Shown here: positions 44,151 through 56,409 of the stretch, piece by piece
How positions within the stretch are numbered: position 1 is the first letter of the stretch
How the letters are laid out: every line of letters begins with the position of its first letter
Source of the DNA: Calliphora vicina
Lineage: Eukaryota; Arthropoda; Insecta; Diptera; Calliphoridae
DNA length: 64,000 bases
Assembly: GCF_958450345.1 (NCBI RefSeq)
Contig: NC_088780.1
Location: 32,263,667 to 32,327,666 of the forward strand
Reading direction: 5' to 3'
Notes under the pieces: model-generated
Database searches by the model: none
The model's input: only the letters and a program-made list of their open reading frames with translations
Told to the model about the DNA's origin: nothing
Made by a program: the position numbers and the translations under genes

Positions 44151-46880
44151 CTTAAATTTTGAATAAACTTCAAAACTTTGTAATTTTGGTCCTAATTTCG
44201 ATTTTCGAAATTCCAAAACCTGATAAAAATCACAACATTTTTAGTTTTCTGTAATAAGTACAACTAATGAGTAATTTTAGGGAAAAATTAGAATTTCGAA
44301 ATTAAGTTCGAATTTTCGAACATAGCTAAAAATATTTGGCTTAGAACATACTGTTGAATTAAAATTGAAAAATAAGAATTTCTTAAATTTTCATGCTAAC
44401 TTTCGATTTTCGAACTTTCAAAACTTCATAAATTAAAGCAATGTTCATAAAAAATTACTAAAATTATTTTTAAGATTCATATAAATCTAATTTTCAATAA
44501 ACAGAATGTCAAAAACCTATGCTATTTTACAATATTGTTTTTCGAACTTTCAAAACTTGAGAAATTGAAGCCAGAATCATAATTTTTTTATGTTTATACA
44601 ATAAATACTAACAAAGTATTATTTTAGAGCAAAAATTTTAATTTCGAAATTAAGTTCGAATTTTCGAACATAGCTGAAAATATTTGATTTCGAACACACT
44701 GTTGAATTAAAATTGAAAAATGAGAATTTCTTAAATTTTCATTCTAAATTTCGATTTTCGAATTTCCAAAACATTCATAAAAAATTACTAAAATTAATTC
44801 TAAGATTCAAATAAATAAAATTTTCAATAAACAGAATGCCAAAAACCTATGCTGTTTTACAACATAGTTTTTCGGACTTTCAAAACTTGAGAAATTGAAG
44901 CCAGAATCATATTTTTTTTAAGTTTATACAATAACAAAGTATTATTTTACAGCAAAAATATGAATTTCGAAATTAAGTTCGAATTTGTTGAATTTTGGCA
45001 TTATTTTTATGCTATAATAAGTTATACATAGGAGTATTTTATTAAAAAAACAAAACAAAAATTTAAATATTGCTTGCTCTAGGGGTTCGAAAATAATAAT
45101 TATGCATGAAAATGAAAGAAACTCTCTTTTTTCTATTTTAATTCAACAGTGATTTCTAATACAAAAATTTTCAGTTATGTTCGAAAATTCGAACTTTTGT
45201 TTTAAAATAATACTTTTTTAGTATTTATCTATAGTATAAGTATTACTTGAGGAGTCGCAAAACAAAAGGTACTTTTTGAAAATTGAAAAATTTTGGGAAA
45301 TTTATTTTTTCTAGAAGATTTCCAAAAATATTATAAAAATACCAAAAAGTCAATTTGTAAAAAAATTCGAAAAAGTACCTTTTGTTCTGCGGCTCCTCAA
45401 GTAATACTTATACTATAGATAAATACTAAAAAAGTATTATTTTAAAACAAAAGTTCGAATTTTCGAACATAGCTGAAAAATTTTGTTTTAGAAATCACTG
45501 TTGATCACTGATTTTCATGCATAATATTTAAATTTTTGTTTTGTTTTTTTTAATAAAATATAGGAGTATTTTATAACTTATTATAGCATAAAAATAATGC
45601 CAAAATTCAACAAAGGAAGTAGAATGTAAAAAAATAAGTTTTTTTTTTAATTTTCGAGCTTTCAAAACTTGAGAAATTTAAGTAGGATTCGGTTAGTATT
45701 TATGTTTATGGAATAAATACTATCTAAGATTTATTTTACAGCAAAAAATAGAATTTCGAACTTAAGTTCGAATTCTCAAAATTAGCTGAAAATTTATAAA
45801 TATAAAAAATAAAATTTCTCAAAATATCATGGTAATTTTCGATTTTCAAACTTCCAAAACTTTATAAATAAAAGCAAAAATCAGGAAATTTTTATGTTTG
45901 AGCAATAAATACAGCTAAAGAATTATTTTAGGGCAAAAATGTGAATTTAGAAATTAAGTTCGAATTTTCGAACATAACTGAAAATGTTTGATTTCGAACA
46001 CACTGTGGAATTAAAAAATAAAAAAGAGTGTTGCTTTCATGTCTAATTTTTATTTTCGAACTCCTAGAGCAATATTTAAATTTTTATTATATTTTTTTAA
46101 TAAGAAACTCCTAAAACTAATTTTAGGATACAAAAGCTTTTTTTTAATTTTCGGGCTTAATTTCGTTTTTCGAACTTTCAAAACATAAGAAATTGAAGGA
46201 CTGGGTTAGTTTTTATGTTTATGGAATAAAACTATCTTAGAAATATTTTAGAGCAAACTAACTTAAATTCGAATCTTCGAAATTAGCTGAAAATTTATAA
46301 CAGAATAGAAAGGATAGAATTTCTCAAAATATCATGGCAATTTTGGAATTTCGAACTTCCAAAACATTATAAATTATTGCAAAAATCAGTGAGACAAAAA
46401 TTTGAATTTCGAAATTAAGTTCGAATTTTCGAACATAGCTGAAAATGTTTGATTTTAAACACATTGTTGATTTAAAATAGAAAAAATTGAGTTTTTTTAA
46501 TGATCATGCTTTATATCGATTTTCGAACTTTCAAAACCTGATAAATAGAATGATGATTTGAAAAATGTTGTTACTTTTGTTTTAAAGAAACTCTGAAAAT
46601 AATTTTGATATAAAAATTTATGCTCAATATTATGTTCGAATTTAACTTGAAAATTCAAAAGTTCAAAGAAAAAAATTATTTTTTCTTAATTTTTGTTGAT
46701 TTTCGAACTTTGTAAATAAAAGGAAATTTAAGAGAAAAAAGTTTTTGCAAAAATTAATTACTAAGATATATGTTTATGTATTAAAGAAATTAGAAGTTAA
46801 ATTCTAATTTTCAAGCTTAATGGACAATAATTTCGATTTTCGAAATTCCAAAACTTATTAATTAAATAACGACTTAACCC
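44150..46880. repeat. decayed tandem repeat field, units of roughly 320-350 bp
   Basis: The block GAAATTAAGTTCGAATTTTC, GAACATAGCTGAAAA recurs near 44298, 44651, 44969, 45468 (inverted context), 45952 and 46408, with diverged versions near 45751 and 46267. Between blocks come TTTCGATTTTCGAACTTTC and CAAAACTTGAGAAATTGAAG. Early spacings are about 350 and 320 bp and later ones irregular, so the array has lost and gained pieces. No coding content. Confidence 0.75.
44987..45611. repeat. 625 bp palindrome within the repeat field
   Basis: GTTGAATTTTGGCATTATTT from 44987 is mirrored at 45611. The arms also share TAGTATTTATCTATAGTATA and AGTATTACTTGAGGAG (inverted CTCCTCAAGTAATACT) and meet around a spacer near 45270-45350. 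The left arm has an extra ~75 bp (from about 45071) containing GGGGTTCGAAAATAATAATT that the right arm lacks. Confidence 0.85.
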
Positions 46881-48512
46881 TTAAATGCATGATTTTTACT
46901 TTTATTTTTCTATAAAGTATCAAATATTTGGTTGATTTTTATTGATTATATTTCCTTTAGCTTGACTTTGATTTAGAATTTCTTTAACTGAAACATTTCG
47001 TATTCCATTTGATTTTTCGGAATTAGAATCTGAATTAGTATCAAGCTTGTAGTCGTCTAAAATTAAGTGGAACTGGAATGTAGACAATTGGCAACAATAT
47101 GCATTAAAAATATAATTCGAAAATATAATTTCGAAATTTGTTTATTAATTTTGCAACTATCCTAAAGCTAAAAATTTGTTTAACATAGAAAATAATGGCA
47201 ATTTTCATAAAGCGATATGATTATCATAAAAGCCTGTTTTGTATTTATCGGTTCAAAAATCTCAAATCTTAAATAATGTCTGCAAATATGCGATATGATT
47301 AAATTAAAAATTATTCAAAAATATGCTCCATTCTGTATAATATACAAGTTGTCCGTTATTTAAAATAAATTTATTTAAATAAGTTCAAACCAAACCACCT
47401 AAGTCATAGGTTAAGATCTGCTGCAACTCCCTTAAAGTAAAAAATATTATAATCCTTATATTTTCACAACAAGAAAAACCGCTCTACAAAACAAAATATT
47501 CCATTGAAAAACTCCCAAAAATACGTTACTTTTTTTTGCCAATTCTTCAAGAAAATTATAAAATAAGGGCGAATAGTTGGCTTTTGTTTTCCCATTTAAG
47601 ACAATTAACATCTTAAAGGTCAGCCTTAAATGTATCCTTATGTAAATTGTTTTCTTTTTGACCCTTACACAATGTCTTAGCATAAGACTTAATGGTCACT
47701 CACTAACTCACTACTTTTTGGGGTGGTGACTATTGGCCTGACCTTTTGAATTGTTTTGAATTTTAGCAATTCGAAGTAAAACCGTTGTACTGATGAAAAA
47801 TGGTTTTGCTTTATTGATCAAATAATTTCACACTTATTGAAATTGAATTATTTATTATTTCCAAAGACGGTTGACAGATTTTTATGAAAGCAATTGGATG
47901 AAATGAGGTTAAGAAGTTAGAGACAATGGGCAAAAAAGGTGTAAATTTGAGATGTGAATTCAAGGGTAATGATTTTGGCGCTTAAAATCAAAATAGTTGC
48001 TTTATGGCATAAAATACGTTACAAAAATGTTTGAGATTAAGGAAATTTAGGATACTTATAGAATATAGTATGAAAATATTTAATAAGATGATAAAACTTA
48101 TTTGCGAAAATATTGTCAAATATTTAGCAAGTTTGTAAAAATGTGTTTAAAATTTTCGGATCTTTTTCCAGCTGAATTTTCAATTATGGTTTTTGCTCTC
48201 CTGTTTACAAGGTCTTAAACCTGTAGTTCCTTAACAAATGAATTAATCTTTCGCGAGAATGCAACCAAAATTTCATACGATTTAAATAAATTGACAAAAA
48301 TTCATGCTTTCACTTAACTCCCCAATTTGCATATTGTGTCCTTTTCCCTAAACAAATTATTGCAATCAAATTTGACTTAATTGTAATGTCTCAAAATAAT
48401 CTTAGGGTTCAACCACTACATTGACCTCTGAACTTCTTTGAACATATTTAAAAATGTATTTATTTAATCTTAAGGTATTTTTGATAAACATTTGATTATT
48501 TTTATTTCAATA
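46881..48512. other. non-coding, nothing recognised
   Basis: Ordinary AT-rich DNA. The 75-residue minus frame at 47456-47683 has no recognisable motif. Confidence 0.5.
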
Positions 48513-48542
48513 TTTCGCTACTTAATTGTAGCATCTTCAGGT
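48513..48542 (-). ncRNA. hammerhead-like motif (CTGAAGA, stem, GAAA)
   Basis: The minus strand reads CTGAAGAT, GCTAC, AATTAA, GTAGC, GAAA. CTGANGA and GAAA around a short stem-loop are the core boxes of hammerhead ribozymes, and similar text occurs at termini of Penelope-like elements. The extra T before the stem and the unproven outer helices make this tentative. Confidence 0.3.
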
Positions 48543-48743
48543 AATAGTTTTCTTTTAAAATAATTATGCAAATTTGTTTAACCCCAAATCTTTAAAGATA
48601 TGGCACGTTCCACAATTACATTAATTGCACTATTTTAGAACGATACAAATGTGTGAAGGATTTGTTTGTCAAATACATATAAATTTTGGATTTGTATCTT
48701 CCAAAGTTTGTCCATGAGGCTACTGACGTACTTGGTATATCTT

Positions 48744-49665
48744 TAGAATAAGACGTAGTTTTTAGAATAAGAAGTAGTCTTTGGAATAAAAAGTAGTCCT
48801 TTGAATAAGTCGTAGTCTTTGGGATAAGACGTAGTCTTTAGAATAAGCAGTAGTCTTTAGAATAAGAAGTAGTCTTTTGAAAAAGACGTAGTCTTTGGAA
48901 TAAGACGTAGCCTTTGGAATAAGACGTATTCTTTGGAATAAGACCTAGTCTTTGGAATAAGACGTAGTCTTTGAAATAACACGTCGTCTTTGGAATAAGA
49001 CATAGTCTTTGGAATAAGACCTAGTCTTTGGAAAATGACCTAGTCTTTGGAATAAGACATAGTCTTTAGAATAAGACGTAGTCTTTGGAATAAGACGTAG
49101 CCTTTGGAATAAGACGTAGTCTTTAGTATAAGACGTAGTCGTTAGTATAACACGTAATCTTTAGTATAACACGTAGTCTTTAAATAAGATGTAGTCTTTG
49201 GAATAAGTCGTATTCTTTGGAATAAGACCTAGTCTTTGGAATATGACATAGTCTTAATAATAAGACGCAGATTTTGTAATAAGACGAAGTCTTTGGAATA
49301 AGACGTAGTCTTTGGAATAAAACGTCGCCTTTGGAATATGACATATTCTTTGGAATAAGACCTAGTCTTTGGAAAAAGACCTAGTCTTTGGAATATGACA
49401 TAGTCTTAATAATAAGACGCAGCTTTTGTAATAAGACGTAGTCTTTGGAATAAGACGTAGTCTTTGGAATAAGACGTAGTCTTTGGAATAAGACGTAGTC
49501 TTTGGAATAAGACGTAGTCTTTGGAATAAGACGTAGTCTTTGGAATAAGACGTAGTCTTTGGAATAAGACGTAGTCTTTGGAATAAGATGTAGTCTCGGG
49601 AATAAAACGTAGTCTTTGGAATAAGATATAGTCTTTAGAATAAGACGTAGTCTTTAGAATATTAC
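48744..49665. repeat. 19 bp satellite array 1
   Basis: About 48 units of GTAGTCTTTGGAATAAGAC. Each unit contains the dyad GTCTT-TGGAAT-AAGAC. Most regular at 49435-49590, where units are identical. Around 49105-49185 some units have spacer TAGTAT instead of TGGAAT, the form that dominates array 2 on the other strand. Confidence 0.93.
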
Positions 49666-51355
49666 ATAATATTTGTTCTATAAAAACAATAAAAACTTTC
49701 TAAATGAATGCAAGAAATATTATGTACATGGCAAGTTCGCTTAGTTTACATTGTTGAAATATTTGGCAAAAAAAGCATTGTAACTAAAAAATCTATATTT
49801 TTCTTTACTTTGAACAAATATTTATTTAATTTAACATGCATCAGTTATTAAAATATCACAATATACGATCATTTTAATATTTTTGACATCATTTGCTTTT
49901 ATAATAGTTTTCCAAGATCACAAATATTGAAAATAGTGGTTACGTGTTTTTGTCTAATATTTGACCAATATGAACGTGCTTTAATTACAGACGTAAAAGA
50001 TATTAGCATGTTTTCGTGACTAGCTATTCCTGAAGATGACATTCAAAGGATGTCAAAGAGATTCATAATGAACACATTAAACTTTAATAAGACCAACAGC
50101 TGAACTATACTATTTGGAAATAAAATAGTATTTATAAAGAACATTTTTAGCAGTTAGATTTCTCAATATTCATTTCAAATCACAATAAATCCTACGTATT
50201 ATTAATTCTTTATTAATTCCCTTGACATCGGGTCAAGAAATATTAATAAAATACATATTTAGTGAACTGTATAAAATAAATTCTAAAAATCACGATGCAC
50301 TCGCATTATGTAAAAACCACAACTAATAAGGATTACTAGTTTGCATTTAACAGCAAACAAGAAAAATATAATCATTAACTGAAATCAATGAAATGAAATA
50401 AAATTAAATCAAATAATATATTATTGGAAAAATAAAAGTAGCTTAAAAATTCTATGATTAATTTTTGGAAGCGGTATAGAAAACATTATAAACATATTTA
50501 GAATTTCAATGATTACATACATATTATATGAAAAGGTCAGGCACACAGCCACATACACTTCTATGTGACAGGATTAGAACAAAGAATGTTATACATATAC
50601 ATATGTACACGAATACATACGCTCACATTTTATATTGTACATATTTCAAAAAGGACTTAAATTCGGTTAAAATAAAATTTAAGTTACAAAACGACGCGAT
50701 AAACACCAGTACATACACACATATATTTAACATGGTGTTGGCGTTTGCATCTGTGTTCTATATACATGTATGTATGTATATATTTTTATATAAAAATGTA
50801 TGTGTTATGTTGACTACAACTATATTACAAAATACACTTTAAAAACAATAGACGAATTACACGCTTAATCCCCTGCCCAGCGTTAAGATTTTGATGTGAT
50901 TTTTTAAATAAAAATTATAGCATTCTTTACGCCGTTATTTTAATAGTAATAGCGTGAACTGAATTCGTTTTAGAATTGAATTTAAAAGTATGCCAAACCG
51001 AAGCCTACAAAAAACCCACATACATCCTGAAAAATATGTATATGTATGAGCATTGGACAGTTATGAACAGTAAATCAAGAAAAACCTAACTGATTCGATT
51101 TTGAAAGGACACTCACCAAGATGATCTCATAAAATCTGAGTAATAGATCCAACTTCTCGGATTTAGATATCCAATAGAGTTCCCGGTTCCCTGGTTCCCG
51201 AAACCTGAAATAGATTGTTCTACATTTGTTTGTTCAAAGATTGATGTCTTAACAATTGAAGTTGAAAAACTGTTTACGTGCTTACCGATCATCCAGTAAC
51301 TTGTTAACAAAATTTAAAGCGGATCCATCTAATAAATTTAAAAATAGTGTAGTTG
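49666..51355. other. spacer between the two 19 bp arrays
   Basis: AT-rich, moderately complex. It contains a second hammerhead-like motif at 50029-50058 (CTGAAGAT, GACAT, TCAAAGG, ATGTC, AAAG), and ATGTATGTATATAT tracts near 50770. The 104-residue frame at 50528-50842 is of low complexity (YIHVCMYI) and not convincing as a gene. Confidence 0.5.
51060..51325 (-). pseudogene. possible LINE ORF2 C-terminal fragment
   Basis: Minus strand NKLLDDR / LLTSYWMIGKHVNSFSTS resembles the 'LLTGH..IGKHA' block after RNase H in I/LOA-like LINEs. Downstream, LDLLLRFYEIILVS could correspond to the final helix. One block only; low confidence. Confidence 0.35.
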
Positions 51356-52236
51356 AGTCTTATACTAAAGACTACGTTTTATACTAAAGACTACGTCTTA
51401 TACTAAAGACTATGTCTTATACTAATGACTAGGTCTTATACTAAAGACTAGGTCTTATACTAAAGACTAGGTCTTATACTAAAGTCTAGGTCTTATACTA
51501 AAGACTAGGTCTTATACTAAAGACTATGTCTTATACTAAATACTACGTCTTGTATTAAAGACTGCGTCTTATACTAAATACTACGTCCTAAAGACTACGT
51601 ATTATACAAAATGCTACGTCTTCTACTAAATACTACGTCTTCTACTAAATACTACGTCTTATATTAAAGACTACGTCTTATACTAAAAACTAGGTCTTAC
51701 ACTAAAGACTACGTTTTATACTAAAGACTAGGTCTTATACTAAAGACTAGGTCTTATACTAAAGACTAGGTCTTATACTAAAGACTAGGTCTTATACTAA
51801 AGTCTAGGTCTTATACTAAATACTAGGTCTTATACTAAAGACTAGGTCTTATACTAAATAGTACGTCTTGTATTAAAGACTACGTCTTATACTAAATACT
51901 ACGTCCTAAAGACTACGTATTATACAAAATGCTACGTCTTCTACTAAATACTACGTCTTCTACTAAATACTACGTCTTATATTAAAGACTACGTCTTATA
52001 TTAGAAACTACGTCTTGTACTAAAGACTACGTCTTATACTAAAGACTAGGTCTTATACTAAAGACTAGGTCTTATACTAAAGACTATGTCTTATACTAAA
52101 GACTATGTCTTATACTAAAGACTAGGTCTTATACTAAAGACTAGGTCTTATACTAAAGCCTAGGTCTTATACTAAAGATTACGTCTTATACTAAGGACTA
52201 GGTCTTATATTAAAGACTACGTCTTATACTAAAGAC
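51356..52236. repeat. 19 bp satellite array 2, opposite orientation to array 1
   Basis: About 46 units of GTCTTATACTAAAGACTAS, the reverse complement of the array 1 unit with spacer ATACTA. The dyad GTCTT-N6-AAGAC is kept. A block of several units including a deleted unit (TACTACGTCCTAAAGACTAC) occurs at about 51570 and again at about 51895, so a segment of roughly 320 bp has itself been duplicated. Confidence 0.93.
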
Positions 52237-53513
52237 TTCATCCTATACGAAGGTAATATACGTTTCATACGATTCGAGAACGGATGCCAGTTCTCCACGA
52301 ATGTCCTTTTTACGTAGAATGTTTATTACATTCCTCCGAGATCGCATAGTCTGAAAGACGTATTTAGAACTTTCAGCCGAGAGCATCACAAAGGACACCA
52401 GATCATTCGTCACAGTTAATAATATAAACATTTGTGTATAGTCTTATGTCAAAAACCCTTCGCTGATTTGGCATATGAGAGGAATGAGAATTTTGAACAT
52501 TCTATCAAAGTCAGAGATTTAATTTAGAAGAGGGTTCGTATTGATAAGTTCTTGATCTCCAGTATCAAAACACAGATACTCTTATCCCTCTACAGGTGGA
52601 TTAGTAGATTAAGTGAAGTTACGAGCAGCCTCAGAATGACTATCGCTTGTCATATCTCTGAATTTCCTATAGTTAATCCACTATATATATTTTTTTTCTT
52701 TGGCGTGTCCAAATATCATCTTATATTAAATTTTGTTTTTATAATTTCTTCTTTCTTCATTTTCCACTTAAATTTCTATTCTTGTTAAACAAGTAATTAC
52801 GAATTATTTTTTTGGTTTTTCAACCATAAATCTCGTTTTAAATCAAATGCCATTTTTCTGTTTCTGCTACTTTTTTACTCACAAACTCAATCTACATAAA
52901 AATCTAATTTAGCCACTTCACTCCATTAACAAACAAAAAGTAACCAAAAGAAAAATCCTTAGAAAACAAAACTACTACATCAAATGTAGTTTTGTAAAAA
53001 AAGGATATATCATTCTGCGTAGAAACACTTTGCACCCTCACAATAACTGCAAACTGAAAATAAACAGGAAAGAGAATCCGAACAACAAAAAAAATGGGGA
53101 GAAAAAACTAAAAATAATGAAACTACTTTAAGGAAGGACGTATGGCAGGGTCAGCAGCAAAAAACAAAAACAAAAAAACTGTGTTTTATATTATTATGGT
53201 CATAATAATGGGTGAACATTTTGGCAGAGGGTGGGTGGTTTAGTAGGCGGCGGTGGCGGTAAAACAAGAGAAAATAACAAGGAAATAAACTAAAAAGGCC
53301 GACTGGATAAAAAGTTTTTTTGTTTTGTATTTATAGTGAGTTTGTTTGAGAAACAATCAAAAACAGTTACGACAGTTTTAATACTCACATACATGGACAA
53401 CCACCCACACCAACAAGCCGTAAACAAAAAATGGACGTTAAAAATAATGATCAGGATTTCGGGTACATGGATGGCAAGGAGTATGGGAATTATAACGATT
53501 GTTGCTGCTGCTG
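52237..53513. other. non-coding, possibly host DNA
   Basis: The minus frame at 52243-52431 is open for 62 codons without a recognisable domain. 52790-53510 has the look of fly intron or flank (AAAACAAAAACAAAAAAAC, GGCGGCGGTGGCGG, GTTGCTGCTGCTGC). No exon can be supported. Confidence 0.45.
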
Positions 53514-53988
53514 CACAGTGGGGCAGAATCAAATTTTTTTGGAAATAAATCTGGCATTTCTAAACGTCTGCTCCGATCGGGATAAAATTTGACGTGGGCA
53601 TAGACAAGGACTATTCGAGTTTAAGTTATTAAAATGGGCCCTACAAATGCTCCTGAGGCGACGATATGGTGGCTCAAAGTAGGGTACCTTCGACATGTAG
53701 ATATTTGGAAAAAAAATAAAGTCAAGGTAAACAATTTAAATTCCATCTTTTAAACATCTTTTAAATTTTAAGAGATAACTTAGTGAAATAAACAGGAATT
53801 TCTTTACATTCCCATTTGATTTATAACAATTCATTAAAATCCTTCTATATTTGTACAAGCTGTACAAAGTTTTCCTTAACCGACTTGGTCACAAATTTAA
53901 TTTTCTTAAAGTCTATATCTTCCTCTCCGATTCTTTAATACATCATTTTGCAATCTGGCCACTATTTTTTTCGATTGAACCCACTGTA
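53514..53988. mobile_element. 475 bp Transib-type element
   Basis: Begins CACAGTGGGGC and ends CCCACTGTA (last base changed), flanked by TGCTG (53509-53513) and TGTTG (53989-53993), a 5 bp duplication with one difference. Its first 60 bp (GGAAATAAATCTG, ATTTCTAAACG) are shared with 30559 onwards. Interior includes GGTGGCTCAAAGTAGGG. No coding content. Confidence 0.6.
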
Positions 53989-53993
53989 TGTTG

Positions 53994-55190
53994 TTTGTTT
54001 TTGGAACTCTGTGTGTGTGTGTTTATGTGAGCATGGTGACAGGATAACAAAAGACGCTGATGTTATAAAAATTCCTTGTATATCGTTTGAAATCAAACTG
54101 CCTTGAAAAACCGTAATGGAATAGATGGGGGGATTTATGTCAAACGTAGCTAAAGAATATTGCTAATGTTATTTTCTTGTTCTTCTTACTTTTGGCAAAT
54201 GTTTACTGTTTTCAGGCAATTCTTGTTATAATTTTATGTGCATTTGGTTTTTTCCTTCTTCCAAAGACAAAAAACATTTTTTCAACTCCTTTATTTTTTT
54301 GCAGCTTAAACTTTTTAAGGGTAGCATGACAACACAGTCAGCCAAAATTTCTGCACATAAATTTTTATGGTTTTTTCGTATCTTATCCAATTTTTTTTTC
54401 TCATATGCCACCCCCTTTGGATTTTTTTGTTAAGACAATTTGTCGTCTTGTATATGAGAGTATTTTTTTTTACTTGCGAATGAAAATACTTTTTATGAGG
54501 CTTTTTACCAAATTACATTTTCGTATTCAATACTGCTACTACTGCCAGCCGCCATTGTGTTGTTTCTGCTCATTTTTTTCCATTTTATTTTCTGTGTGTG
54601 GATGTTTTTTTTTTTATATAAAAAATTGCTATCTGAGATGGTTCATCCATATACATGAAGCAATATAAATTTGTAAAGGGTTTTTTATAAATTGTTGCAG
54701 GTTTTTTATGTTAAACTAAGGTAAATACTGAAACAAGTAAGAAAAAATTGAATGAATAATAATATCTGGATCCTTGTTTTACATTGAATTGGTCCCACAG
54801 CTACTTACATGGTTATAGGTTAAATGGAGAAATTAAATTTGGCTTATTTCAAATCTAAACTTTTAATTTGTTATGCAAGTTTCAATTGGTTGCAGCAGGA
54901 CTAAAAATAGCGAATTTTTTATTTGAAAATTTCGGGAATTTCTTCATAAGTTTTATTCTTAAAGTTACAGTATAATTTCTGCACAGATAAAACATTTCGC
55001 TGTGATTTTCTGCCATTAAATAAAATTTTACAGCCATACAGTTTTGGGTAATTTAGACTGAATCATTTGATTTACAACAGATAACATATCTTTTGAACAC
55101 GGTTTATAAGTCATTTTGAAGAGTACAAATCTGTCATTTATTCTCACTATGTTATTGAAAATTTGTGTAAAAAACAAAGTTTTTTTAGCT
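53994..55190. other. non-coding, possibly host DNA
   Basis: (GT)n at 54010-54023 and T-rich tracts. Frames at 54226-54668 are T/A tract products. No element ends identified. Confidence 0.5.
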
Positions 55191-55194
55191 TTGA

Positions 55195-55855
55195 AAGTGT
55201 CCAATTTTGTGGCAACAAAGGGAAGTTTTGATTTACTTCTTTAATTTTAAAAAAGTACGGCTGAAGTACTTCGATTGCTCACCGAAGCTTTTCATTAATG
55301 TGCAATTTCAATACGTTTGCGAGAAGCAGGATTCATCCAAAAGCAGGGAATATGGGTACCATGCGAATTGAAGTCGAGAGACCTAGAAATACGATTTTGC
55401 ATGTCCGAAATGCTGCTTAACCGCTATAAAACAAAATCATTTTTCCACCGAATCATTACTTGCGATGAAAAATGGATCTATTACAATAACCGGAAGCTTA
55501 AGATAGTGTATGTGAAGCCCGGCCAACTAGCTGGATCGACACCAAAGCCAAATATCCATGGCGATAATGTAATGCTCTGTATTTGATGGGAGCAAAAGTG
55601 TCCTATATATTATGAGCTGCTGAAATCTGGCCAGACCATCACAGGGAACCAATACCGAACGCCACTGATTCTTTTGAACCGAGAATTGACTGAAAAACGT
55701 CCAGAATATGTGTCCAGACATTTAACCGTAATATTCCATATATTCTATTAAAAAGAATTTATAATGAAGTGGTTGGGAAGTTTTGCTTCACCCGCCTTAT
55801 AGTTAGACCTCGCCTGTCCGACTACTATTTGTTTCGATCGATGCAGAACGTTTTA
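55195..55855 (+). pseudogene. mariner transposase remnant, copy 4
   Basis: REVLIYFFNFKKSTAEVLRL, LTEAF, deletion, then the open frame 55317-55586: MREAGFIQKQGIWVPCELKS, RDLEIRFCMSEMLLNRYKTK, SFFHRIITCDEKWIYYNNRK, VKPGQLAGSTPKPNIHGDNV, MLCI, stop. It continues CPIYYELLKSGQTITGNQYR, LTEKRPEYVSRHLTVIFH and ends LSDYYLFRSMQN. First catalytic D (CDEKW) kept; the HDN block is lost by deletion near 55735; the SDYY aspartate is kept. Several stops, inactive. It abuts a Tc1-like remnant in opposite orientation. Confidence 0.88.
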
Positions 55856-55879
55856 TATTGTACAAATGTTTCAAAATAA

Positions 55880-56400
55880 ATACTACAAATTTAAAAAAAA
55901 ATCTCGAATTTTTAGGTTGCCCACCCAATAAGATTTCGGTCACGTGGCCATCGAGGGTAGCGCGTACATGGCTTAATCTGGACGTCCAATTTCCACACAC
56001 CCTTCTGCTTATATCTAGGACTTTACATATGCCCAGATAAAATAATATAATGGCGTCACATGAACGAGGTGACCAGTTAACAGGATCATTTCTTGAAATT
56101 TTTCGTTCGTCAAATGTTTCTCTCAATAAACTGTAACACTAATGCCTTCCAATTGAGGCATGAAAATGTTATTAAGCCTGTCTCTATACCGCTCACCGTT
56201 CAACGATGATCGTGAGGCTTCACTTCCTCTCTACGAGTTTGATATTGTTAGCCTTTGCGCAAAATTTACCATAAAGTGGATGGACACAAGTATAATTGTT
56301 GATCATGATGACGAATTGACAGATTTGGATCAAGACTATGCTGCACAATCGCTTGTTCTGTGTGGACTGTACAGCGTCTTTCGCGATTCATATTACATAC
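55880..56400 (-). pseudogene. Tc1-like transposase remnant, three conserved blocks
   Basis: Minus strand from 56400: EQAIVQHSLDPNLSIRHHDQ, QLYLCPSTLW, stop, ILRKG (the paired-like N-terminal block 'NLSIRRRSQ.LGLS.STLWRILRK'). Next is EEVKPHDH, then a jump to SSLNGERYRDRLNNIFMPQL. After a gap comes RETFDERKISRNDPVNWSPR, SCDA, which carries the third block, and finally RVCGNWTSRLSHVRATLDGH, VTEIL. First and second catalytic aspartate blocks (SDEAHF, FQQDG) are missing. The 107-residue minus frame at 55803-56126 covers the C-terminal blocks. Confidence 0.75.
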
Positions 56401-56409
56401 ATTTAAAAT

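Noticed and set aside
48744..52236. CRISPR-like array
   Set aside because: Units are contiguous 19 bp repeats without unique spacers, and the context is eukaryotic.
53336..53548. 70-residue frame with AAAAQWGRIKFFWK
   Set aside because: No domain, and its end lies in the CACAGTGGGG element start; codon choice looks random.
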